64,000 nt of DNA from Isoetes taiwanensis (Eukaryota > Streptophyta > Lycopodiopsida > Isoetales > Isoetaceae), in assembly GCA_021234155.1 (NCBI GenBank), contig JAJEKV010000027.1, positions 15,286,891 to 15,350,890 of the forward strand, read 5' to 3'. The translations under genes and the position numbers were made by a program. The notes under the pieces were generated by a model, which had not been told where the DNA came from, searched no databases, and saw nothing but the letters and a program-made list of their open reading frames with translations. Shown one piece after another: positions 45,252 to 54,543 of this stretch. Each line of letters starts with the position of its first letter. The stretch's first letter is position 1.

Positions 45252-47152
45252 TGTTGCCTTTCACAGAATCCTTGCAAAAACTGTGATGCACAAATCTCTA
45301 AATTGTGGGATTTCCTAAAAGATACTTGCCAAATTCTGTGTTTAGGGGGCAGAGAGCCAAAGGTGTGGTGAGGGGATGTGAAAAGATGAGAAAAGAGGTG
45401 CAAATGTGAGGAAATAAGGTGATATGTGAATGCAGGTGTATGACTAGGATGTTTTCAGTAACAAAGTGGTAAAAATGATTGAAGAAAAAACTTTGGGATG
45501 CAGTTAAACTTCCTTTGAATGCAAATGAAATATTTGAGCAAACTCTGGCAGAATAGCTATTTGTTTAGCTAAATCTAGATAATATCAGATAACTTGAATT
45601 GATTTCAACTCATTTGTTGATCAAGATTGGTGGGAAATTCGTGGCAAAGTTCGCCAGAAGTGGACTGGCACATAAAAAATGGGAAAACCCTAATTTTTTG
45701 AAAAAAACTCAGAAATCGATTGAAGAAAGGGGAAACACCATGGATTGCTCAAGAAAACTTTTCTCAGATTATCTTAGGAACATAATACACTGTCAGGTAA
45801 TCCATTTGATCACTCTGAAATAGAATTTGTATCAGAACTTCAAAAATCTTGGCTTTCAAGAACAAGGGCGGGTTTCTAATCAAAAATCTCCTCTCTTGTT
45901 GTGGAATACGGCTCGGATCATCTTTATAGACCTGTGTCAGGGTAGTTAGAGCTCCAATTTGTCTGCATATGGCCACGAACTCTTCTTTCCCAAAAATAGG
46001 CAATATTCTGTTCTTGGCATGATCTCCATTAATTCAGCATCCTCTTCATGATTCGATTGGTTCCAGAGGTCGATTATGATCAGGCGAACTACTCTGCATC
46101 ACTCAAAGTGCGCGGGAAGCCGAGAATCATAGAACCCTAATGGATCTTGGCCGGATTTTCTTCAGTGGATATATCCCACAGGCCTAAATCAAAAAGTCAG
46201 CTCAGGTATATATAGCTCGATCCACGCAAACTCTTAAATTGACGTGTCTCGCCCACGTGGGATTCGGTACCTCCACCGCCCCACACGCCCGGGTGAGCCA
46301 CGTGGAGGGGGGTGATTGGCTGAAAAGGAATCTAGGTCAGGGGGGGTGGTAGAATAGGACAATTTTTTTACATTTTCTCAAAGGGCACGATTCCCAAGAA
46401 TTGGAATTCAAGGGTCTATATGAGGTCTTTTTTGGAAATTTTTTGTGCCAGGTGGCATATTTTCATTGGGGCAACATGGTGAGGTGGTCAAATTTTGGAA
46501 AATGGCACTTTGATTTTTTGGCTAAAAAAGGGTGAATCAATGGTGACTGGACATGATGAAATGATGACTTGGCATAACGAAGGATGATGTGGCAAGGTCA
46601 AACATGGCTTTTGCCTAAGTGGACTTTCGAAATTTTAAATGCCCCTTGATATTTTTGATGAGGTGGCATGATTTTGACCCAAGTGGCAAAGATATAACCA
46701 AAGTTGGATGACAAAGCATTTTTGTGAGCAAGGTGGCCATCCTAGGTGGCATTTTGACTCTTGATGACGTGGCAAGGGTATTTTTTGGAAAGTGTGCCTT
46801 TTGACTTTCTATTTTGACTTTCACTTGACTTTTTGACATCTTTGGCACTTTTGGAGGATGACTAGGATGCCACTTGGCAAAGGTATAGATTTTTTGGCAT
46901 TTTGGGATTTTTAGGCATCTTTAGAAGCATATTTGGCTAGCGATAGGGGAAATTCAAGGAGAAATGGGAGATAGGCTCAAAAATTTGGGAAAAATCAAGG
47001 ATGGCTAATTTTGGCTAAAAAGGATTTGGCGGGGGTACTCACCGGCCTAGATTCTCTTTCAGCCTGATACCTTTCCTTAATAGCTCCTCCAATACTTAGA
47101 ATTTTCTTCATATCTTCATTTCTTCTTCATGTTGCCACTTCAAGGGGCAACA
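45252..47152 (-). repeat. 3' LTR of the gypsy element (low-coordinate side)
   Basis: Starts TGTTGCCTTTCACAG and ends GGGGCAACA. Near-identical to 53490-55389. Confidence 0.95.
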
Positions 47153-48283
47153 TCTTTGCCCAAAAGAAAAAATGGCTGGTCCCCCAGCCTTGAAACCTGT
47201 TAAAAACTTCTCCTGACATCTGGATCTGAATTATCCTGTTCTGAAATATCAGAGCTTCTTAGAATGCAGCATAAAAGTGCAAATATATGAGAGTGAATGC
47301 CAAATCAATGCATCTCCTGTTCCTCGAGATAATATAAGGTTTTCTTGAGGTCTTCATGAATGGAAAATGGTGCGGAATAGGAAACCGGATAGAACTATGT
47401 GTACTTCACATTTTTGGTGATGAATTTCGCAACTTTGAACACAAAGAAAGAACTTTTGAACATTTATAACCCGTAGGGTCTGCTACCATGTTCTTTTGAC
47501 TTCCCATAAGTGTTGAAACTTGGGGAACGTCAAAAATCTGCTTTCGATGATCTTGTGAATAAAACTTGATGCTTTTGGGGTTTCAAATACCCATTCTTGT
47601 AGGAGTCTTGAAGAAATGACTTGGTAGATGGAGCTAGAATGTTATGGAAGGGTGCGCATACACATTCTAGAAGATGTAATGGTCCCAAAATTTGCCCAAA
47701 AGAAAAAATGGTGGTGGTATAAAGCTGGCTAATGGGTAAAGGATGATCCTGCAAATGACATGAAATAGAGAGTTAGGAGACTGCTTTTTATGATGCACAG
47801 GGATGAATAGCAGCCTGTAGGTGATGAATAAAAGTGGGAGCAAGGCTTATATGAATGGGAGGCCAATAAATGAAAAATGAATGGTATGGAAGACTAGGAT
47901 GGTCCTGCAAATGACATGATGACTCAGATTAGTACTTCAATCCTGGCATTCATCACAAGATGTTCAGCAAACTGTTCATGATGATTTTGAGTTCCTGCAT
48001 ATGAGCACAACTTTAGGATGCAATGGTTTTTCTGGCTGGCTTTAAACAGAACAACTAATGAACCTGCAAATGACAATGTTAAAGATCAAAACGCATATTT
48101 TTTCTTTTCAGCTTTTCTTCTTTTTATTGTTTTCTCCCCATAGTGTTAGCAAATTATATCTAGAACAATTTCAACTACTTCAACCTTTTTTAGACTACCT
48201 ACAACTATACTAACTAGCATTAGCTAGTTTAGATCCAATAAGCTTTCAAGTGTTGTGCATTGAGAGGATTTGGCAAAATTCTC
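47153..48283 (-). other. Gypsy 3' non-coding region
   Basis: About 1.1 kb between the integrase stop and the 3' LTR, without a supported frame. TTTGCCCAAAAGAAAAAATG occurs at 47156-47175 and again at 47690-47709. The minus-strand sequence next to the LTR, TTTTGGGCAAAGA, is only partly purine, so the polypurine tract is weak or displaced. GATGATCCTGCAAATGACAT-like and GGATGGTCCTGCAAATGACA words also recur (about 47743 and 47900). Confidence 0.5.
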
Positions 48284-49194
48284 TCAGACTCTAACTCCTG
48301 TAAGTAATATGAGTTTACTCCAGCATGTGAAGAAATCTTCTACTGCTTGTTTGTCAAATTTCTTCTTGATTTTCATCTTGTGTTCCGTTATCACCTGTAG
48401 AGTCTTATCTCTGAGTTCCTCAAGGGCTAGCATCTGCTGTAGCCTGCACCAGATAGCATCCTCTTCACTTTTGACTTGTATTTGCATCGTCCTTGGCGAA
48501 AGTACCTGCAACTCAAAGGGTAGAATGACACTAGTACCATACACAATAGAGGCAGGAGTGTTTTTTATAGCCACTTTATAAGTGGTTCTATAGGACCAAA
48601 GAGCATAGATCAACTTTGTATGCCAGCTTCTTGGAAACCTATCTACTGTCTTCTTCATAATGGATATCAGAGTTTTATTGGTGGATTCTGCCTGGCCATT
48701 TCCCTGAGGGTAGTAAGCAGAACTTTTTGTATGTCTTATCTCAAGCAATTGGGTAAGCTTGTCTATTACTTCATTCACAAAAGGCGTTCCTCTGTCAGAA
48801 ACAATCTTCAATGGTACTCCAAACCTAGCACATATATTAGACAGTAGGAAACTTGCTGTGGTATCTGCATTGGCACTTGTCAATGGAGTTGCTTCAGCCC
48901 ATTTAGTGAAGAAGTCTCAGAGCAACTAGGATGTATTCATGTCCGCGGCAGGAAGATGGGTGTATAGGACCAACATAATCTAATCCCCAAACAAGAAATG
49001 GGCCAGGGGCCACAATAGGTGAAAGGGGAGGTACCTTCAGCGCTTTCTTTGGCATGCTTTTGACAAATCGTAACAACTCTGCGCATACCTTTGACATCAT
49101 GATGAAGTGTAGGCCAATAGTATCCAGAACTTAGAATTTTTCTTGGCAGGGCATCCATAGAATAGTGTCCACCACAGCCAGAGGTCATGAGCAT
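48284..49194 (-). pseudogene. Integrase (gypsy element), frame-broken
   Basis: Minus-strand pieces in order. SGCGGHYSMDALPRKILSS and GYYWPTLHHDV form the zinc-binding region (49194-48937). PGPFLVWGLDYVGPIHPS holds the first catalytic Asp in another frame (49100-48903). After a stop, IVSDRGTPFVNEVID (second Asp) and SSAYYPQGNGQAESTNKTL (catalytic Glu) follow in the frame 48883-48284. The D, D, E residues are all present, so the core is conserved in sequence. Two frame changes and a stop between about 49100 and 48890 prevent a single product. The C-terminal part has no chromodomain signature. Confidence 0.85.
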
Positions 49195-50042
49195 GTCTTA
49201 GAGCTTGTACTGTTCTTCTTCACCAAGCACCTCAACAAAATCTGTGAAGGCATCTTCCTACATAAAATGTCCTCAACCAGCACATATGTTAGACATCTTT
49301 TCCTAAACTTAACTTTCTCGGATGGTGAAAATGTGGCAGGGACCTCTTGATGTTTTAGATAATTGACAATGGGTTGCATCCAAGACCTGGCTTCTCCAAC
49401 TAAATGACATACCTCTTCCTCTGTTTGATCCTCTTCAGAGGTCAAATCATATTTGTAGAAGGCATAGGGTATGAAACTACTCGGATCCTTTTCTGTTTTG
49501 ACAAGGTGGACTTCAATGGCAAAGTCTTGAAGCATGGCAGCCCACTTATAGAACTTGGTCTTCAGGGCTTGTTTACCATACAACATTGGAAGAGGATTGA
49601 CCTTCATATAGACTTGAATCTTTGGAGCTTGCATCAGAAGATGGGGGAATTTAGTGGTCAAAAATATTAGGGCAGCAGCAGACTTCTCTAGGACTGGGTA
49701 ATTCACCTCTGTGTCTGACCACTGCTTTCCTGCATAGTTTAGTACCCTTTTGTTCTGAAATAAGGCTAATCCTACAGCAAATGATGTAACTGTTATATAA
49801 ACTTGGAAATCTTCACTTGGTTTAGGGGCAAGAAGGGTTACCTTCTTGTTGAGCTCTTCTTTGATCAATTCAAATGCCCTTTGGCAATCTTCATTCCACT
49901 CAACTGGAACCTTTTGACTTGTATTTTTGGATACATACCCTACTTTGGTGAGCTTGGTGATAGGTCTCAAAATGTGAGAGAAGTTGGGGATGTAGATCCT
50001 CAAGCCTTGAAGTGTACCAACAAAACCTTTGATCTGCTTCAA
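49185..50042 (-). CDS. RT thumb and degenerate native RNase H (gypsy element)
   Basis: Begins in the RT-RNase H connection (KQIKGFVGTLQGLRIYIPNF, HILRPITKLT). The native RNase H follows: EDFQVYITVTSFAVGLALFQ where active Ty3 enzymes have an Asp in DAS, NYPVLEKSAAAL where a catalytic Glu is usual, and QVYMKVNPLPML where TDHxxL is usual. All three acidic positions appear replaced, so the domain is probably catalytically dead and acts as a structural tether, as in retroviruses. An extra RNase H elsewhere in pol (51038-51571) keeps its acidic residues. The frame continues toward the integrase zinc region. Confidence 0.8.
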   Translation of the reverse strand: MKQIKGFVGTLQGLRIYIPNFSHILRPITKLTKVGYVSKNTSQKVPVEWNEDCQRAFELIKEELNKKVTLLAPKPSEDFQVYITVTSFAVGLALFQNKRVLNYAGKQWSDTEVNYPVLEKSAAALIFLTTKFPHLLMQAPKIQVYMKVNPLPMLYGKQALKTKFYKWAAMLQDFAIEVHLVKTEKDPSSFIPYAFYKYDLTSEEDQTEEEVCHLVGEARSWMQPIVNYLKHQEVPATFSPSEKVKFRKRCLTYVLVEDILCRKMPSQILLRCLVKKNSTSSKTCS

Positions 50043-50098
50043 TGTTTTAGGTAATGCTTGGGAGGTCGAGAACTATTGTCGGCTTTGTCCGCGTTAAA

Positions 50099-51022
50099 TC
50101 AACTCCTTCTTCTCGATATCGATGGCCTAACAAAGACACCTTTGTCAGTCAAAAACAAACACTTCTTTGGATTTAAGTTCACACCACTGGATCTGCACAA
50201 AGAAAACATATTAGAGATTGTTTTGAGATGATCTCCCAAAGAGGTGGCCAGAGTCAAATCATCCAGAAAAGCCCTGAAATTTTGGGGAGATAATGACTCA
50301 AAAATATTGTTCATTGCCCTCTGAAAGGTTGCAGGGGCATTTTTCAAGCCAAATGGCATTCTTAGCATCATATAAGTTCCCCAAGGTGTAATGAAGGCGG
50401 TTTTTGGCTGTGATAAAGGATCAACTTCTATTTGGTTGAAACCAGAGAAGCCATCCATAAGAGAATAGACTTCTTTTCCACTCATGGTATGCAAAACTTC
50501 TTCTAGAAACGGTAGGGGGTAGCAATCTTTGATTGTAACCTTATTGATATCTCTATAATCAATACAAATTCTAAGTTGGCCACTCCTCTTCTTGACTGGC
50601 ACAATGCAAGACAACCACTCAGGTTCCAATGTCTCACATATCAGCTTAGAACTCTCCATAGTTTTTAATTCTTCATAGATAAGTGGCAGCAAGGCAGAAT
50701 TTATCCTCCTTAATTTCTGCTGAACAGGATCAGAGCCCTCTTTTACTTTTATTTCAAATTTTACTTTAGAGGGAGGAATTCCTTTTAGTTCAGAGTAATC
50801 CCAAGCAAAGACATCTGAGAATTCTTGACACAGCATAGGAAATGAGTTGAAGCAAGGCTCAGGAGCTTTTGGACCAACTTTCAGGGTTCTGGTTTGGCCA
50901 TTCTTTTGGATACAAATGACTTGCTCTCTGCTTGCTTCCTCTATCCCTATAGTTAGAATTGGGCAAGTCTGTGAGAGGTTCAGTTCTTCTTCCTGAAAGG
51001 CTCCTTCAGCTAAAAAATCCAA
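50099..51022 (-). CDS. Reverse transcriptase (gypsy element)
   Basis: About 307 codons. Visible motifs in order: FAWDYSELKGI, the fingers region PVKKRSGQLRICIDYRDIN, YPLPFLEEVLHTMSGKEVYS, LMDGFSGFNQIEVD (first Asp region), KTAFITPWGTYMMLRMPFGL, NAPATFQRAMNNIF, and the catalytic FLDDLTLAT (an F-L-D-D variant of Y-x-D-D). It copies element RNA into DNA in virus-like particles. The frame ends at about 50099 after LTDKGVF, and the conserved continuation (LGHR...EGVDLTRTKP) is in another frame up to a stop near 50055. At least one indel is therefore present before the thumb at 50042. Confidence 0.9.
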   Translation of the reverse strand: MDFLAEGAFQEEELNLSQTCPILTIGIEEASREQVICIQKNGQTRTLKVGPKAPEPCFNSFPMLCQEFSDVFAWDYSELKGIPPSKVKFEIKVKEGSDPVQQKLRRINSALLPLIYEELKTMESSKLICETLEPEWLSCIVPVKKRSGQLRICIDYRDINKVTIKDCYPLPFLEEVLHTMSGKEVYSLMDGFSGFNQIEVDPLSQPKTAFITPWGTYMMLRMPFGLKNAPATFQRAMNNIFESLSPQNFRAFLDDLTLATSLGDHLKTISNMFSLCRSSGVNLNPKKCLFLTDKGVFVRPSISRRRS

Positions 51023-51037
51023 TATGGTACCTTTTAG

Positions 51038-51571
51038 CTAGCCTTTGTCTACTTCACTATTCAAATGCCTAGGGATATGCTCTATAGTCCAGGCCTCAAA
51101 TTTGTCTAACAGTCCCAAAACCTCTTCTTTAAGTTGTACTAACCTTGAATGCTTGGTTTGGTATACCTCTTGGACTTGATTGCACACGAGCTGAGAGTCC
51201 CCTTTATATTCAAATTTCTTGATTCCCATTATGTAAGCTTCTTGGAGACCTGCAATCAAAGCTTGATACTCTGCCTCATTAGGGGTTATATTTTTGTGAA
51301 TTCTTGCTTTGTTTTTAGCCACTGTCAAAGCCTCTGGGCTTTTAATGATGGCAGCAGCACAGGCTAGGCTCAACTTCCTGCTACAACTGCCATCAAAGAA
51401 CAATGTATGAGTATGCTCATCAAGTTTTTGCTCTTCTTCTTCCAAAAGTGGATCTACATAGATGTTGTACACACCTACATCTTTATAAATTAGTGCATCA
51501 TCAATTGAAAAGGCAAATTCTTCTTGGAGTTTACCTTCCCGGTTTGTAGAGTGTGACTTCTTGCTTACCAT
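51038..51571 (-). CDS. Second RNase H, archaeal-type-like, upstream of RT
   Basis: About 177 codons. THTLFFDGSCSRK gives the first Asp, ITPNEAEYQALIAGLQEA the Glu, FEYKGDSQLVCNQVQ the second Asp, and WTIEHIPRHLNSEVD the last acidic position. This is the complete RNase H set of the archaeal-type (aRNH) form that plant Tat-lineage gypsy elements and some plant L1s acquired. It removes RNA from the RNA:DNA hybrid during reverse transcription. In the plant Tat elements I know, aRNH lies after the native RNase H, next to integrase. Here it lies between protease and RT and is followed by a stop just before the RT frame at 51022. The first ~30 residues overlap the end of the protease frame. Confidence 0.85.
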   Translation of the reverse strand: MVSKKSHSTNREGKLQEEFAFSIDDALIYKDVGVYNIYVDPLLEEEEQKLDEHTHTLFFDGSCSRKLSLACAAAIIKSPEALTVAKNKARIHKNITPNEAEYQALIAGLQEAYIMGIKKFEYKGDSQLVCNQVQEVYQTKHSRLVQLKEEVLGLLDKFEAWTIEHIPRHLNSEVDKG

Positions 51572-52082
51572 CTGTTATTGTGCATTTACCTCCTCCCCAA
51601 TCTGGCTTTGCAGAAACCACCCTGAGCCATTTCCTGCCCAAAAGAAGGTCATAGCTGCCAATCTGAGAAGGAAACTGTACTACAACAAAGTCCAGGGTCA
51701 TCTTGATGCCCCCTACATCTGTCAAGACATCATTAACGACTCCTTTTGGTTGTACACTCTCATTAGCAAAAGATTTTAGAATAATTGGGGCTGCAGAAGT
51801 GATTTTTAACTCTAAAGAGTCCATAATATGTAGAGGCATGATATTTATACCTGAGCCTCCATCCAAGATGACTTTAGAGAGTGTTTTACCTTCGACTTGA
51901 GCTTCACATGAGAATATACCAGGGTCTTTTCCAACTCTAGAAATGTTGTGGACAATAGGTTCTGAATTCTCCTCTATAAGTGTTTTGACACGCTCTCTGT
52001 AGGAAGGTGCTATTCTTAACAAGGTCAAAACATCTAGGGTGACTCTAGTAGACTTCAACACCTGGTCAACTTCACCTAACAC
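51531..52082 (-). CDS. Retropepsin-like aspartic protease (gypsy element)
   Basis: About 183 codons. The active-site region reads SKVILDGGSGINIMPLHIMD, with DGG in place of the usual D(S/T)G. LGRKWL near the C-terminus (SYDLLLGRKWL) matches the flap/second-hairpin part of retropepsin-like proteases. It processes Gag and Pol. The frame begins after a stop near 52083; an unassigned linker with further frame breaks lies between it and gag (52083-52307). Confidence 0.8.
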   Translation of the reverse strand: MLGEVDQVLKSTRVTLDVLTLLRIAPSYRERVKTLIEENSEPIVHNISRVGKDPGIFSCEAQVEGKTLSKVILDGGSGINIMPLHIMDSLELKITSAAPIILKSFANESVQPKGVVNDVLTDVGGIKMTLDFVVVQFPSQIGSYDLLLGRKWLRVVSAKPDWGGGKCTITDGKQEVTLYKPGR

Positions 52083-52307
52083 AGGCCTCGGCTGTCATTT
52101 TGAGGTGAAACTGGCTCTGTAATCACAGAGGGCAGAGGAGCTATGCTATTTCTAGGCATGTTGGCTTGCTGAGGTCTGGATCTTAGGCTATAGGGAGTAC
52201 CAGCAGCCAAGACCTCTTCTTCTCTTCGAAGTTCATCACCTCCTTCTACTCAGAATCGTCGAAACAAAGATGAGAAGAGGATGCATCTACATCTTTACCT
52301 TTATCTT

Positions 52308-53429
52308 TCAACATATACTCTTTGATCCTGCGCATTTGTCTTCATAATGGCCTGTTTCTTTACAATATGAACACACAGGGCACTCCTTACCAGTGTGGCC
52401 CTTTCTATCACATCTAGGGCAAGGCTTGGACCAGCAACTACTTTCTGAATGGCCTGATTTCTTACAGTAGGTACAATGTTTTCTACTCTGTGTAGAATCT
52501 GAAGACTTGAAATCGGATGCCTCGTCTCTGGGTGCTGGAGCCTTCTTGAGCTCAGAGAGTTGCTTGGTAACCTCCATAAGTGTCTCTGCAGTCCTGGCAT
52601 GTTCAGTTGCAATTTTAAGGTTAGTAGCTTGCAACTTAGAAATCTCTTCTCTCATATCTTCTTCAAAAGAATTTTTCTTCTTCACTGTACACACAGGTTC
52701 ATAGTTAGTCTCTAAATCATTGAAATAATCAAGATCAACGTGCTCAAAAGTAGAAAATGCAGCCCTTAGCCTGCTGATCTCAATTGCTTTGGAAAATACC
52801 CTTGGTAATGTCTCAAAATGTTGTTGTTGATGTATTTTCATTAACTTCTTGTAAACAGGAGGTCTGAACTTCAAACCATGCAAGAAAGCAGTGATCAAAT
52901 GCAAAGGAGGATTATCTACACCCTTTGACTCACACTTTATCACATGCTCTCCAAATCTATCAACATAAGCTTCTATGCTTTCATCACTTCTAATAGAAAG
53001 AGAATGCAGTTGCTGAAGCAAAGTTTCAGGAGTCACAGATTCGCCAAACCTATCAATGAATCTGCTCCTCATCTCTTCAAATGTGTGAACACCATAAATC
53101 TTTCTTTGAGTGTTAAACCATTTAGTAGCAAGATCATCAGATAAAGAAAGCTTGAACAATTCCAACTTAGTCATACCTCTAGGAGCATGATTCCTAAAAT
53201 AATCATCAAATGAGTTTAGAAATACCTCCAGGGGTTTCTTTCTGTCATAAAGAGGCTGTGAAGGAGGCGTCTCCAACCTGAAGATAGGGTCAGCATAGTT
53301 GCCTAGAGGTGCTGCTGCTGCTGGCGCTGCTGCTGCTGCCAACCCAGGCTCCAGAGGCATATCTTCAGCATGGCTAGGCTCTCCATCACCATCCATATCT
53401 GTACCAGTCTTCCTTGGGTGCCTCACCAT
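52308..53429 (-). CDS. gag: Gag (gypsy element)
   Basis: About 373 codons from the ATG at 53429 (MVRHPRKTGTDMDG). An Ala-rich stretch lies near residues 20-45. The retrotransposon gag capsid region follows (KPLEVFLNSFDDYFRNH, LSLSDDLATKWFNTQRK, FIDRFGESVTPETLLQQLHSL). Then a charged helical region, and three CCHC zinc knuckles at the C-terminus: CTYCKKSGHSESSC, CPRCDRKGHTGKEC, CSYCKETGHYEDKC. It forms the virus-like particle and binds element RNA. Three knuckles is more than the one usual in plant gypsy elements. The frame is intact, unlike pol. A longer start at a non-ATG codon is unlikely. Confidence 0.9.
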   Translation of the reverse strand: MVRHPRKTGTDMDGDGEPSHAEDMPLEPGLAAAAAPAAAAPLGNYADPIFRLETPPSQPLYDRKKPLEVFLNSFDDYFRNHAPRGMTKLELFKLSLSDDLATKWFNTQRKIYGVHTFEEMRSRFIDRFGESVTPETLLQQLHSLSIRSDESIEAYVDRFGEHVIKCESKGVDNPPLHLITAFLHGLKFRPPVYKKLMKIHQQQHFETLPRVFSKAIEISRLRAAFSTFEHVDLDYFNDLETNYEPVCTVKKKNSFEEDMREEISKLQATNLKIATEHARTAETLMEVTKQLSELKKAPAPRDEASDFKSSDSTQSRKHCTYCKKSGHSESSCWSKPCPRCDRKGHTGKECPVCSYCKETGHYEDKCAGSKSIC

Positions 53430-53465
53430 GAGGGCTCTCAAGTTTTTTGCAAGAGTTTTTTAGAG

Positions 53466-53484
53466 AATCCCGGTAGGACCTCCA
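53466..53484 (-). other. Primer binding site, tRNA-Gln-like
   Basis: The plus strand reads AATCCCGGTAGGACCTCCA, which looks like the 3' end of a tRNA (T-arm end, acceptor, discriminator U, CCA). The minus strand is therefore a primer site beginning TGGAGGTCCTACC. It lies five bases inside the 5' LTR. From memory the acceptor sequence best resembles eukaryotic tRNA-Gln (…GGACCU-CCA) rather than the initiator Met commonly used in plants. Confidence 0.6.
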
Positions 53485-54443
53485 AAAGATGTTGCCTTTC
53501 ACAGAATCCTTGCAAAAACTGTGATGCACAAATCTCTAAATTGTGGGATTTCCTAAAAGATACTTGCCAAATTCTGTGTTTAGGGGGCAGAGAGCCAAAG
53601 GTGTGGTGAGGGGATGTGAAAAGATGAGAAAAGAGGTGCAAATGTGAGGAAATAAGGTGATATGTGAATGCAGGTGTATGACTGGGATGTTTTCAGTAAC
53701 AAAGTGGTAAAAATGATTGAAGAAAAAACTTTGGGATGCAGTTAAACTTCCTTTGAATGCAAATGAAATATTTGAGCAAACTCTGGCAGAATAGCTATTT
53801 GTTTAGCTAAATCTAGATAATATCAGATAACTTGAATTGATTTCAACTCATTTGTTGATCAAGATTGGTGGGAAATTCGTGGCAAAGTTCGCCAGAAGTG
53901 GACTGGCACATAAAAAATGGGAAAACCCTAATTTTTTGAAAAAAAACTCAGAAATCGATTGAAGAAAGGGGAAACACCATGGATTGCTCAAGAAAACTTT
54001 TCTCAGATTATCTTAGGAACATAATACACTGTCAGGTAATCCATTTGATCACTCTGAAATAGAATTTGTATCAGAACTTCAAAAATCTTGGCTTTCAAGA
54101 ACAAGGGCGGGTTTCTAATCAAAAATCTCCTCTCCTGTTGTGGAATACGGCTCGGATCATCTTTATAGACCTGTGTCAGGGTAGTTAGAGCTCCAATTTG
54201 TCTGCATATGGCCACGAACTCTTCTTTCCCAAAAATAGGCAATATTCTGTTCTTGGCATGATCTCCATTAATTCAGCATCCTCTTCATGATTCGATTGGT
54301 TCCAGAGGTCGATTATGATCAGGCGAACTACTCTGCATCACTCAAAGTGCGCGGGAAGCCGAGAATCATAGAACCCTAATGGATCTTGGCCGGATTTTCT
54401 TCAGTGGATATATCCCACAGGCCTAAATCAAAAAGTCACTCAG

Positions 54444-54453
54444 TATATATATA
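54444..54453 (-). promoter_or_regulatory. TATA box in the 5' LTR
   Basis: TATATATATA; the minus strand reads GAGCTATATATATACTGAG. It is about 960 bp from the inner edge of the LTR and is equivalent to the tract near 46206-46214 in the other LTR. Confidence 0.55.
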
Positions 54454-54489
54454 GCTCGATCCACGAAACTCTTAAATTGACGTGTCTCG

Positions 54490-54543
54490 CCCACGTGGGA
54501 TTCGGTACCTCCACCGCCCCACACGCCCGGGTGAGCCACGTGG
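54490..54543 (-). promoter_or_regulatory. Two G-box/ABRE-like CACGTG motifs in U3
   Basis: CCCACGTGGG (54490-54499) and GCCACGTGG (54535-54543) lie about 40-90 bp upstream of the TATA box in the direction of transcription. CACGTG is the core bound by plant bZIP and bHLH factors; both are kept in the other LTR. Confidence 0.5.

Noticed and set aside
42758-49194. Integrase fragments of the array and of the young gypsy element as one family
   Set aside because: The integrase sequences differ throughout (GLDYIGPIIPLSAPQHEY versus GLDYVGPIHPSSCRGHEY), and the LTRs differ in length and ends, so they are two gypsy families.
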